Source: Anaeramoeba flamelloides
Lineage: Eukaryota > Metamonada > Anaeramoebidae
Reading direction: 5' to 3'
Length of the DNA: 64,000 nucleotides
Assembly: GCA_027625915.1 (NCBI GenBank)
Contig: JANTQA010000021.1
Coordinates: 372,001-436,000, forward strand
Shown here: positions 46,440 to 56,360 of the stretch, in pieces
Position numbering within the stretch: the first letter of the stretch is position 1
How the letters are laid out: every line of letters starts with the position of its first letter
The notes under the pieces: model-generated
Told to the model about the DNA's origin: nothing
The model's input: the letters and a program-made list of their open reading frames with translations, nothing else
Databases searched by the model: none
Made by a program: the position numbers and the translations under genes

Positions 46440-47720
46440 TAGACCAAAATATTGCACCAAACAATAAACAAAGATCCCTAATATTTCATTTCTTGAAATA
46501 TTCCTAAGGAAGTAGGTACATTTTACCATTTTGAAAAATTTTAATTGCGAAAAATTTACTGAAAAATGATTTTTTGAGTGCCATGGGATATTGAAACTTT
46601 GAAACCAAAATACCATTTGCTGTCCTATTTGCGAAAAACCTCAAGTAAATCAGAGTTGAATCTTAAATTTTTCGATTTTTTGAAATTTTTTTTTGATTAA
46701 ATTTATCGTTTTATTTAAATTAGGTTTTGGATCTAGAAATGTGTTTCTGGAAGTGTTTGAAATTAATCAGAGAATAAACCAAAAAATAGACCCAAGAAGC
46801 GGTGTATTTGAAATAAATCTTTTCCTTGAGAAAATCAAACACGAAAGATCACCTTTCCAGATAAATTTGTTGAAATCAAGAATGAAAAAAAAAAAATTCG
46901 AATAAAGTATATTTTTCGAAGATTGGTTTTCTTTATATTCTTAATTTGGAAGAAATCAATTAATTCATTATCTTGAAGATCTTGCCCCATTACTATTTAT
47001 TATTATTTTATTAAAATATTTGTTTACAAATTTGTTTTCAAATTCTTTTTTTTAAATATTTTTATCGAACCATACCAAAATAAAGAATAACATTTCAAAA
47101 AATAAAGTAAAGGTGTTGAATTCTTGGAAATCAAAAAAAAAAACAACTTCAAAAGATTTAACCAAAGAAAAAGAGAATAATCAGGGAAAAAATTTAAATT
47201 AGAATTCATAATTATTTTGAGTTTTCAATTTAATCGAAAAGAAATAATTATCAAATCAAACAAATAAATTGACTAAAATCTTTATTTCTGAAGAAGAATT
47301 CAAAAAATATCCTATTTTCTGAACTAAAACTAGAATTGGATGACTTAAATGACAATAGGATTTTAAAATTTATTTTGGGATATTCTTTAGAAATAAAAAG
47401 TAATTTGTTTCTCAAAAATTTTTCAAAACAAAAGTTTTTCCATTCAGAATTAAAAATAAAACCAAGTCAAAAAAAAGTAATTGTATCAAATTTTACAGAT
47501 CAGATCAAGAAATAAATGATTATTATTTATTATTTTTTGATCAAATTTTTCATTATTTTGATTTCCATTTTTTAGTTCGTATGAAAACTATATTATACCA
47601 GTATATATTCAACTCTCATATTTATAAAAATATAAATATATTTGGCTAAAGAAATGATTTGAATTATTCCGTTTCGTATAAACTGTGGCACTCAAAATTT
47701 GTAAAATGTATATACAGCCT
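46440..47720 (+). repeat. paralogous segment B (without insertions)
   Basis: Aligns with 36700-40010 once the TTAA element and the Tc1-type element are removed. Junctions here read TTTTGAGTGCCATGGGATAT and AAGTAATTGTATCAAATTTT. Confidence 0.8.
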
Positions 47721-48654
47721 TAATTGAAATTTTTTAGTCCATCCAAAATCTACTAATACAGAGCACAAAAAAAAAGAACCACTCAAACAAATAGATATCA
47801 CAAATTTCGGTCTATTCCTTTTAGAAATCTGTTTGTAAAAGAAAAAACAGGAAAATGAAGTGAATTTTTTTTTCCTTTTATTCTTCATATAACACTAAAT
47901 TTTTTAAAATTATCATCTTAATTATTGAAATAGATCAAGCCAAATCATTAATAAAAATAATTAGGATGTGTATAACTAAAAACAGAATTTATCAATTCCA
48001 TAGTTACAACACTTATTTGTTAAATTTATTTAACAGTTTTACAAGACAAGGAAAATTTTTTCAAAAAAAAATCTCTAAATTTTGTATTTTTGAAATACAC
48101 TCATATAATAAACATTATTGTACATAACAATTTTGAAAAAGCTTTACAACTTTATTAGATATTAATGGGAATTACAAAAAAAATGAAATTTTTGAGTATA
48201 ATTTTTTTCATTTTTAATTGTAAAATTTTTGAATTTTTTATTTGACTTCGTGGAGAGAGTATTTGAATCTGTTGTTTAAAATATACTAAAAATAATTATA
48301 TTTTTTAATTTGAATCTAAAACCAAATATTTCTTTCAAAAAATATCGCTAAATTAAATTAAAAAAAACGATTTTTTTTCGGTTTTTGGAATATTTTTTAT
48401 CATTTTATTTTTTTCCATGTTTGAGTTTTTATATACATTCCCGGTTCTTTTCGGAAAATTGTTAGAACATTTATTCTTTTTTCATACTTTATGTTCAATC
48501 AAAAATTCATTCATTGTAACTTATTTCAATAAAAAAAATACACCTAAAAATAGGTGTTTTTTTCAAAAGTCTGAAATTTTGAAAAATAGGGTATTCCAAT
48601 CTTCATGAGATTAATAGCTATCTTATCTTAATTGCATAAAATTATCATAACTTT

Positions 48655-49057
48655 TTTTTTATTTTAATTTAAGGGAGGAGTTTAGAATTCCTCTTGTTTG
48701 CCCGAATTCCTAAACTCGAATTTAGAAATCTTAAAAAAGATTCAAACATGGTTTTATTATCTACTAGAGCTAATAAAGATATTGAATCTTGTTTATTAAT
48801 AATATTAAAAATATTATTATTATTTAAAATAAGTGAAAAATTATTTTTTTCTAATTCAGAGAGCCAGATTTTACGATTATTTTCATAGGCTGGGCAGTCG
48901 TTAGGTTTTCCAGGATTCAAAAGAATTGTGTAAAATCCTTGATTTTACTCTATTCTTTTAAATTAAAAAAAAGCTAGGCACTTGACGACACGATCACAGA
49001 GAAAATGATCCAAATCTTCAATGATATCCAAATCTTTATTTATTTTACACAATTGAC
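48655..49057 (-). mobile_element. 5'-truncated LINE 3' end with ~15-bp target-site duplication
   Basis: AATTATCATAACTTT is present on both sides (48639-48653 and 49058-49072), and the uninterrupted version is in 34014-34713. Reading the minus strand gives CQLCKINKDLDIIEDLDHFL, then, after a ~95-bp insert, CPAYENNRKIWLSEL and RFLNSSLGIRANKRN, then the shared 3' UTR CTCCTCCCTTAAATT. The Cys pair supports a C-terminal zinc-binding region in this LINE. Confidence 0.85.
48896..48994. mobile_element. hairpin unit inserted in the LINE fragment
   Basis: Begins GTTAGGTTTTCCAGGATTC, folds back at AAAATCCTTGATTTT and ends GCTAGGCACTTGACGAC. It interrupts the LINE coding sequence between the DHFL and CPAYE blocks, which are contiguous in the copies at 13500 and 63440. 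Confidence 0.7.
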
Positions 49058-49179
49058 AATTATCATAACTTTGAAAAAATAATTTATAAAAGATGTATAA
49101 CTGAAATCTAATGTGTACTTTTGGCTAACTTTAATTTTCGTAATTTATTTTTTCCCTTTTTGTGATGAATCGAGCAAAA

Positions 49180-49545
49180 TCTATGATTTTTCTCTATTCT
49201 TTTAAATTCTGAAATGAGCCTTTAGGTTTTTTTTTATTTATAAAATTAAAAAGAATAGAGTAAAATCTTTGATTTTATTCAATTCTTTTGAATTTCGGAA
49301 AATCGCCGTTAGCTTTTTTTTAATTTTAGAAATAAAAAAAAAACTTGACACTATACTACACTCTAAGGCACTCCACGGCGCTATACGACACTTCATTAAA
49401 CTTGTATTTATTTTTAGAGTTTTTTTATCACATCTATAATGCAGGCAAGATTATAACTCATAGGATAGCTTTTCTTTAAAAAATGAAAAGAAAAAATTAT
49501 ATTTTTGAACAAAGATAAGAAAAAGATAAAGAAAGAAATAAAAGA
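49180..49545. repeat. hairpin/GGCACT repeat cluster, copy 5
   Basis: Half hairpin at 49187-49215, full hairpin 49245-49301, GCCGTTAGC, then an octamer series (CTACACTCTAAGGCACTCCA and CGGCGCTATACGACACTTC), then the same flank as 3730-3900. Confidence 0.65.
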
Positions 49546-50006
49546 TATTAAAAAATAGCAAAAAACGCAATTTTTTAAAACAATATTTCTTTAATCATGC
49601 TTTTCAATCAGACAATATTTTTTATTAGGCATAAGTATCTATTCTAACAATGGAGTAATTTAATTTTTATATTCAAATTATATAAAAAAGCAATTCAAAA
49701 AAAAAGGATAAAAATTTTGGAAAAATCATTTCTCAATTTGTTACTTGATAAAATTATTGGAAAATATTTTATTTTGATAAGTTTGGAAAATTCAAGTTTT
49801 AAAAAAATTATTCAATTTAAATTGATTTATTTTATATTGAAAAAAAAATTAATAGTATAAAAAATATATTTAATATTATTCAAATAAAAGAATCATAAAA
49901 ATAAATCTTCAAATAAAAAAAAATTAAACATATTCTCTTGGTTAATACTTTTTAACAAAACTAATAAACACAAATAAATAAATAAAAAATTCAAATGATA
50001 TATTAG
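49546..50006. other. upstream of the kinase, no feature named
   Basis: AT-rich; a 5' exon of the kinase may lie here or further upstream but could not be identified. Confidence 0.35.
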
Positions 50007-53000
50007 ATGTTAATCAAAGTGTTCAATATGGAGACATTATCAATAACAAATATTTTGTGATTTGTAAATTAGGTTGGGGGTGTCATTCCATTGTGTGGCT
50101 TGGTTTTGATCTAATTAAATCTAAATGTGTTGCTTTGAAAGTAATAAGAAGTGAAAAAAGATTTACTGAACATGCACGATCAGAAATTTTAATACATAAG
50201 GTAATTAAAAAAAAAAAATCTCCATATCGTATTAGAGTTGTTAATCTGTTGGATTATTTCAAACTGAAAACAAAAAATGCATCACGTAAGTTTAATTTAT
50301 TTTATTTTTCTTTCGTATTTTAAGATATTTTTTTGGAATATTCCTGAATAAAAATATAAATTCCTAAATTAAAAAAAAAAACTTTGAATAAAATTTCATA
50401 ATCTTTTGGAGTGATCTGTGAGATATTGTATGGATCAAGTAGAAAAAGAATAATTCAATGTTAATTTCTTAAGGATATCTATATATCGCATTTTTCTTCT
50501 AAATAAGAATGATTGTAGAAATTGATATTTTAATACTTGCTTTAAAACAGTTCAACTTGTTTAAAATGCACATAAAAGATTAATAAAAATGATAGTTAAA
50601 TATATATATATATATATAATTGAAAAAATTATTTTTTCGTTTTCCATTCAACTAAAAAACAATTTTTTAAAAATACTTTGGTTTAATATTTAATCAAAAT
50701 CTATTTGATACTCAGGCAAAGTTATTCTTTAATTAAATCAAATAAAACTCACTCGAAAAATCCGTTCTTAATTTAAATTATGTCTCGTGCCTCGTAAGGG
50801 ATATGGGATAAGTATTTTCTTCTAAAAATCGATTTTTATCAAGAAAAATCTAAAAAGAGATACGTCATGTTGACACTTTGGTATCCAGTACTGTTAATAA
50901 AAATAAAAAAATAAAAAAAAGTTTAATATCCTACTAATATTCATTGTTTATTTTAAAAAAATTTCACATAATAAAAAATTATTAAACTTGTCTATTATTC
51001 ATATAGATAAATTAATACACTTATTAATGAACTGTCTGGAGTTGAGTAATATAACATGTGATTTAATTTGTATCAACGTTTTCAGCACCAAAAAAAAAAC
51101 TAATACTATAAATTAAAAAAATAAGAAAGAAATTATGTATAATTCTATCTATTTTTTATCAGCTAATAACTACATCTTGAAATTAGAAAAAATATTGGGA
51201 AAATAGATTTTATATATTAACAAAAAAAGTGGGAGAAAATTGTTTTAAAATATCTTGATTAAACTTAATTCCAATATAACTATTCAAATATTCAAAATTA
51301 TTAGTCATCATTTATTGATTCTGTATAATAATTCAAGTTGTTTATTTAATATGATATTGGTTTATTAATAAGGAATTGTTAGAACTTAAAGATATCAAAG
51401 TTTCTCATCTCAATTTTATATGATATTTTCCAAGGGTGAAAATTGGTGATTATTTTTTTTCTTTTTGATACTAAAAATTGTTTTTTCAAAAGATGATCAA
51501 TCTCGATAGTATTTAGAATAAATTTAAAAGCTTATAACAGTATTTTATTGTTTCAAAAATCATTTTTACCGTTATAATATCAGCGATTTTTTATTGAAAT
51601 TGGTCGTAGCTTGTGTTTTCAAGAAAAAAATTTGTGTAATTTTTTTTCATTTTTTCAAATATTTTGAAATACAAATTATAGTTATTTATACAGTTGTCAT
51701 TGATTCAATCGGAAATAGTATTTTTCTTATTTTTATATTATCAATTTGCGTATAGCTTTACTTTAAAAGCATATTATTTGAAATATAAAAAAAAAATACC
51801 CAACTTTTTTGGAAATGCCTTATAAATGTTTAATTTAACTCTGGTGTGTAATTGATTATATAACCTTTAAAAATAAAGGTCTTGGTTTCTTATGGGGGAT
51901 AATTTTTCTCTCTTTTTTTTTTCCAAAAAATATTTAATTAATTTCCGAATTTTATTTCGTTATAGTAAACCAAGTTGAATTGTTAACAATGAAAAAATAT
52001 ATAATAATTGTTTTTATATTGAGGAGGAATTGTAAATTACACTCTAAGTGCCCTTTTACTTGAATTTCCCTTCCGGAATTTAAGTGCAAAATCATAGATT
52101 TCACGATTAATAATTAATGAAAATAATTTCAATCTGCCACATTGTAAAATTATTTCATTCAAATTTAATTCTTTTAATTTATTTTGAAAAAGATCAATCT
52201 ATCCTTTGTAATAGGAAGGAGAAAGACCCATAAAAAGTTATCAATGTTTTCTATTATTTCTTTCTGTTCATATTTTAAACATAAAACAGAAAATTTATTT
52301 GAGCTTTTATTTATTACATAGTAATATCTATTTAAGCAATTAGTACATGTACTGAATTTTAGAATTGTTGATCTTGATGGATAACTTAAATATTTTTGAT
52401 TAATAAATATTTTTTTTTGATTTTTAATTATTTTAAAATATTCTTGTGAAGTGTAGTAAGTGTCGTTGAGTGCCAAGCTTTTGTATATCTCTTTTTTAGT
52501 TCGATGATATCTTTTGAATTCCAATTAATTTTATTGTTTATTCTTTGGTTAAATTTTATTAGTTTATCCAGATAAGATAGAGATAAATTTTTTAATTTAT
52601 TTTTGAATTTAAATTTCAATTTATTAATTGAAATTACCATATTTTCGATTTTAAATTCAGTTTTTATAAAGAAGAACTGGTGTATTTCGGTTTATTTTGT
52701 ATATTTCAGTAATATATGAATTAATCCAGGAATTTAAATAATTTAGGGTTGCAATTTTATAGTTATATATTTCCAACCCATGTGTTAATTTACTTAATAA
52801 AAAAGATTTAAATAATCTAATTTTCAAATTATTTGTTTGTAAATTATTATTAAATAATTGTTTAGAATTGTTATAAGTGTCTTTTGCTTTTTTCAGATTC
52901 TATACTAAATTTGAGATTTTTTTCGAAATAAATACCCAAATATTTATTTTTTTTTAAATCTTGTGATATTTCTTTTTTTAATTTTATTAGGTTTTAATTC

Positions 53001-54745
53001 AAATTGAAAAATAATTTCATATTGAATTTTATTTTTTATTTATTTGATTTTTATTCCCTTTTAATAATCAAAATTAAATTATCTGCGAACATTTGACAAT
53101 GATTTGTTAATGGTATTATTTTTAATAAAAGAAAATGTGAAATAAGAGCAAATATGATAGGTGACAATGGATCTCCTTGGAATATACCAAGTCCTTCTCC
53201 TTAAATAATATAAAAATTAAATCATAAATTATAATCTGTTATTTCTTTATAATTTTCCACTAATTCTTAAAATCTATTTTAAATATATTCATAGAATATT
53301 GCTTAGTATTTGAATTATTAGATCAAAATGATCTATTTGATCTAATTCAAGAACATAATTTCCGAGGTTTACCAATCAACAAAATAAAGGAAATTGTAAG
53401 GCAAATTTTGGAAAGTTTAGTCTTTTTGCATAATGATTGTGGCATTATTCATACAGATTTAAAACCAGAAAATGTTGTATTTTATAATACTATTGGATCA
53501 ATTTCTGAGAAGGTTAAAAAAAAAATTAAAGAGGCAAAAATAAATTTTGAAAAAACAAAAATACAAATTCAAAAGGAAAGAAAAAAAATCAAAAGCCTTC
53601 CAAAACTTAAAAAAAAAATTCCATTAACTGGTAAAAGATATATTATCAAAACTTTTCATTCGTCATCAAAAAAACCTGAAATTAACTATCTAGATAATAA
53701 AAAAATTAAAAAAACAAATAAAAAAAAAACAGATAAAAATGATAAAAATATGGATCAAATAAAAATCAATAAAAAAAAAGATAAAAAAAAAAACGATAAT
53801 CCTAAATATATAAAAAATAATGATAAAAGGGTAAAACAGCAACAATCAAAAAATAAAATAAAAATAAGAAATGATAAAACAGAAACAACAAAAATGAAAA
53901 CAAAAACAAAAGCAAAAGCAATATCTACAACTAATAAAACAATAACACTTGGTGAAAATCAAAAAAGGAATAGAAAAACAAATAGAAAAAAAAAGAAAGA
54001 GCAGAATAAAACGTATGTCAAATATTCTAATAATAGTTCACGGGGAAAACGAATAGAGATTAATAACAACGCATTCCACTCCATTAATATCATTAGATTA
54101 TTGCCATCACAGACAATTGTTAATCATAAAATTGAAAATTACCAAAATAAAAATAAAACAAAAAATAAAAAGAATCAAAGAAATAATCATTTAAAAAGTA
54201 ATAAATTTGTACCTAATTGTAAATTAATCGATTTTGGAAATTCAATTTGGAAAAACAGCCATACAAATTCATTAATACAGCCACGTGCTTATCGGGCACC
54301 AGAAGTCATTTTAAAGAAAGAATACAATGAAAAGGCCGATATATGGTCTTTGGGTTGCATTATAGTAGAACTGTTAACGGGTGTAGTGTTGTTTTCCCCA
54401 GAGGGTGAAAATATGATAGAGGAAGATAAAAATCATTTAAACTCTATTGAAAAATTGTTTGGCAAAATTCAAAAAAAGAAGAGCCATAATCAAAGTAATA
54501 ATAATTATACGAATACTTTAAATGGTTATAATAATAATCAAAACGTAAAAAGGAAAAAAGAGAAAAAAATCCCTCTTTATACTTTATTATTAAAAAATTT
54601 TCGAATTTCGCCATTAATTATAAATGATTTATATTCTTTCTTATGGCCAATGTTTAATTTTGATGTTGAAAAAAGACCTTCCGCGAGTGATCTTCTTAAG
54701 CATAGATGGATACAGAAAAATTCAACTAATAACAATATTAAATAA
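50007..54745 (+). CDS. SRPK: SRPK-type serine/threonine kinase (5' end not located)
   Basis: SRPKs phosphorylate Arg-Ser-rich splicing factors. Exon A (50007-50285) opens after TATTAG and encodes VNQSVQYGDIINNKYFVICK, then the Gly loop LGWGCHSIVWLG, the Lys strand CVALKVIRSEK, the alpha-C Glu (ARSEIL) and VVNLLDYFKLK. A GTAAGT donor and ATTCATAG acceptor (53294) give a phase-1 join to YCLVFELLDQNDLFDLI. Exon B carries HTDLKPENVV (HTD, the SRPK version of HRD), a ~235-residue Lys/Asn-rich spacer, LIDFGNSIW, QPRAYRAPEVIL, ADIWSLGCIIVELLTG and KRPSASDLLKHRWI. A spacer between catalytic loop and DFG is the hallmark of SRPK. Stop at 54743. No in-frame ATG precedes the Gly loop, so a first exon is missing from this model. 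All catalytic residues are present. Confidence 0.9.
50286..53294 (+). other. 3 kb intron of the SRPK gene
   Basis: GTAAGT donor, ATTCATAG acceptor, 3009 bp. Contains a fold-back arm fragment (52036-52115) and an antisense LINE remnant (52130-53230); 50290-52030 shows a (TA)n run near 50600 and nothing else recognised. Confidence 0.9.
52130..53230 (-). mobile_element. LINE remnant in the SRPK intron, antisense
   Basis: Reading the minus strand from about 53205: GEGLGIFQGDPLSPIIFAL (reverse transcriptase motif B), then MFADNLILI (motif C; second Asp lost) and a YLGIYFEKN block as in RT thumb-proximal sequence, then KRYTKAWHSTTLTT, then SVLCLKYEQKEIIENIDNFLW. A different subfamily from 10298-13767 but the same general type. 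Truncated upstream of motif B and broken in several frames. Confidence 0.8.
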
Positions 54746-56360
54746 TTCTTTTGGATTTTTTTTTTTTTTTTTCTCGTTTTTTAATTAAAAATATATCCGT
54801 TTTAATGTATTAAAAATCATTATCTTTTATATTAATTTAATTTTTTTAATCAATTTATTTTTTTTTCACATATTGCACAGAGTAAAAAAAAAATGTTAAG
54901 GTTCGAGTAATTACGTCAAAAAAAATTTTTTTGAAATTGAAAAAAGCTTTTTTAGGAATTTTTATAAAGACCTAGTAATGATTAAAAACAAAGCCGGTAT
55001 GTGTTTTACTAGATATTTCTAAAAATCAAATCTTTCTTAGAAAAAAGAGCCAAAGGGCTATTCTCAATCTCAAATTTGAGTGGTTGTAAATTGTAATTTT
55101 GAAAAAAGTTGTGTTACTTTTTTGAATGTGTCGATCTTGGGTATTTTTTGTGATCTCAGATTTATTTTTTTCATTTTTTTATTTTTTAAATGAGTTATTC
55201 TTATCTCAAAAAATATTACAAAATCCTTCCTTTTGTAAATATAGAGGGTTATAAAACAACCATAAAATGTTTGATATAACCATTCAGTCGATTTTATCGA
55301 TCCAAAGAAATCTATCTTTCAAATTGAAGAAATAGAATCATTATGGTGGAAAAAATAAAAAAAGAAAAAATACTCTTTTTGTTAAAATTAGATAATTTGC
55401 TAATGAGATACCTTTTCAACTATTTTTTTTTTTAATTGATTTTTTTCCTGATAGGATCCAAATTTTTTTTTGTTATTTTTTGAATTTTTTGTCAATGAGA
55501 TCCTCTCAAAATTTTTTATTTGTTATTTGAATTTTTCAAGCAAAAGAAGGACAATTTCACAATAGAATTTTTAGTTAATATACCACTTGAGTATGGAGCA
55601 AATCCACAACAGTTATTCGCGCCGTTAATCTCAAATAATCAACAAAAAAATTTTAAATAAAGATAATATTCTTCATTTTTATTTTTTATTCTCAGAAAAA
55701 TTATTTTGTATTAAAAGTATTTCCTTTTTAGGTAGATTATATCCTGATATTTTTCCAATTGATTTTGTTTATATCTTTCAAATACAATATGATTATTTTT
55801 TTTTTGTCAATTTTAATAATTTTCCTTCTGAAAGGTAGCAAATTGTTTGAATGAAAAGGGAAAGTGTGAAAAAAATATTGATATTATACCTTAATTTCAG
55901 TAATTTTATTCAAAAAAAAAAATAAATAAATAACCAATTATTAGGATCTGTATTGAAATATGTTTTAAATTGTTATTATAATTTAGTTAGTTTAACTGTA
56001 GGGAATATAAAAATTAACTAAAAAAAACAGTTTACATAAAGATATTGAACAATATAGTTAACACTTTATAAAATTTTATGTTATTATTTTTGGAAAATGG
56101 CTTTATCATAATTCATTATTAAAATCAAGTTATTTAATGCTCTGAAAAAGTTATTTAAATTTAATTTATTTATTTACCAAGCATTCATTTTAAAAAGAAA
56201 TTAAAATTGTGTAGTCTTTTTGGTAATAATATATATATATAGATAGATAGATAAATCAAAATCAAAATAAAATTCTATGAAGGTAAAATAATAATAATTT
56301 AGGGGTGATTGATTAGAAAATAAAAAATCAAATCATTTTTTGTTTGTTTTTATTGAATTA
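54746..56360. other. intergenic region between convergent SRPK and VPS25
   Basis: 1.6 kb, AT-rich, with a (TA)n/(GATA)n microsatellite at 56227-56252. No gene recognised. Confidence 0.5.
56227..56252 (+). repeat. (TA)n(GATA)n microsatellite
   Basis: Short TA run followed by about three GATA units. Confidence 0.85.

Larger units (their letters stand above)
48041..49170 (+). mobile_element. CACTA-type element, decayed copy split by a LINE
   Basis: 48041-48652 and 49058-49170 are collinear with 34014-34713. Termini are eroded (ACAAGACAAGGAAAATTT at left). The gap is a LINE 3' fragment with direct repeats at its edges. Confidence 0.75.

Noticed and set aside
46146-46616. Minus-strand ORFs of 83 and 70 codons
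   Set aside because: The second is inside paralogous segment B and not preserved in segment A; the first has no domain.
48694-48888. Plus-strand ORF with FARIPKLEFRNL
   Set aside because: It is the antisense shadow of the LINE C-terminal coding sequence; the same shadow occurs at 63241-63435.
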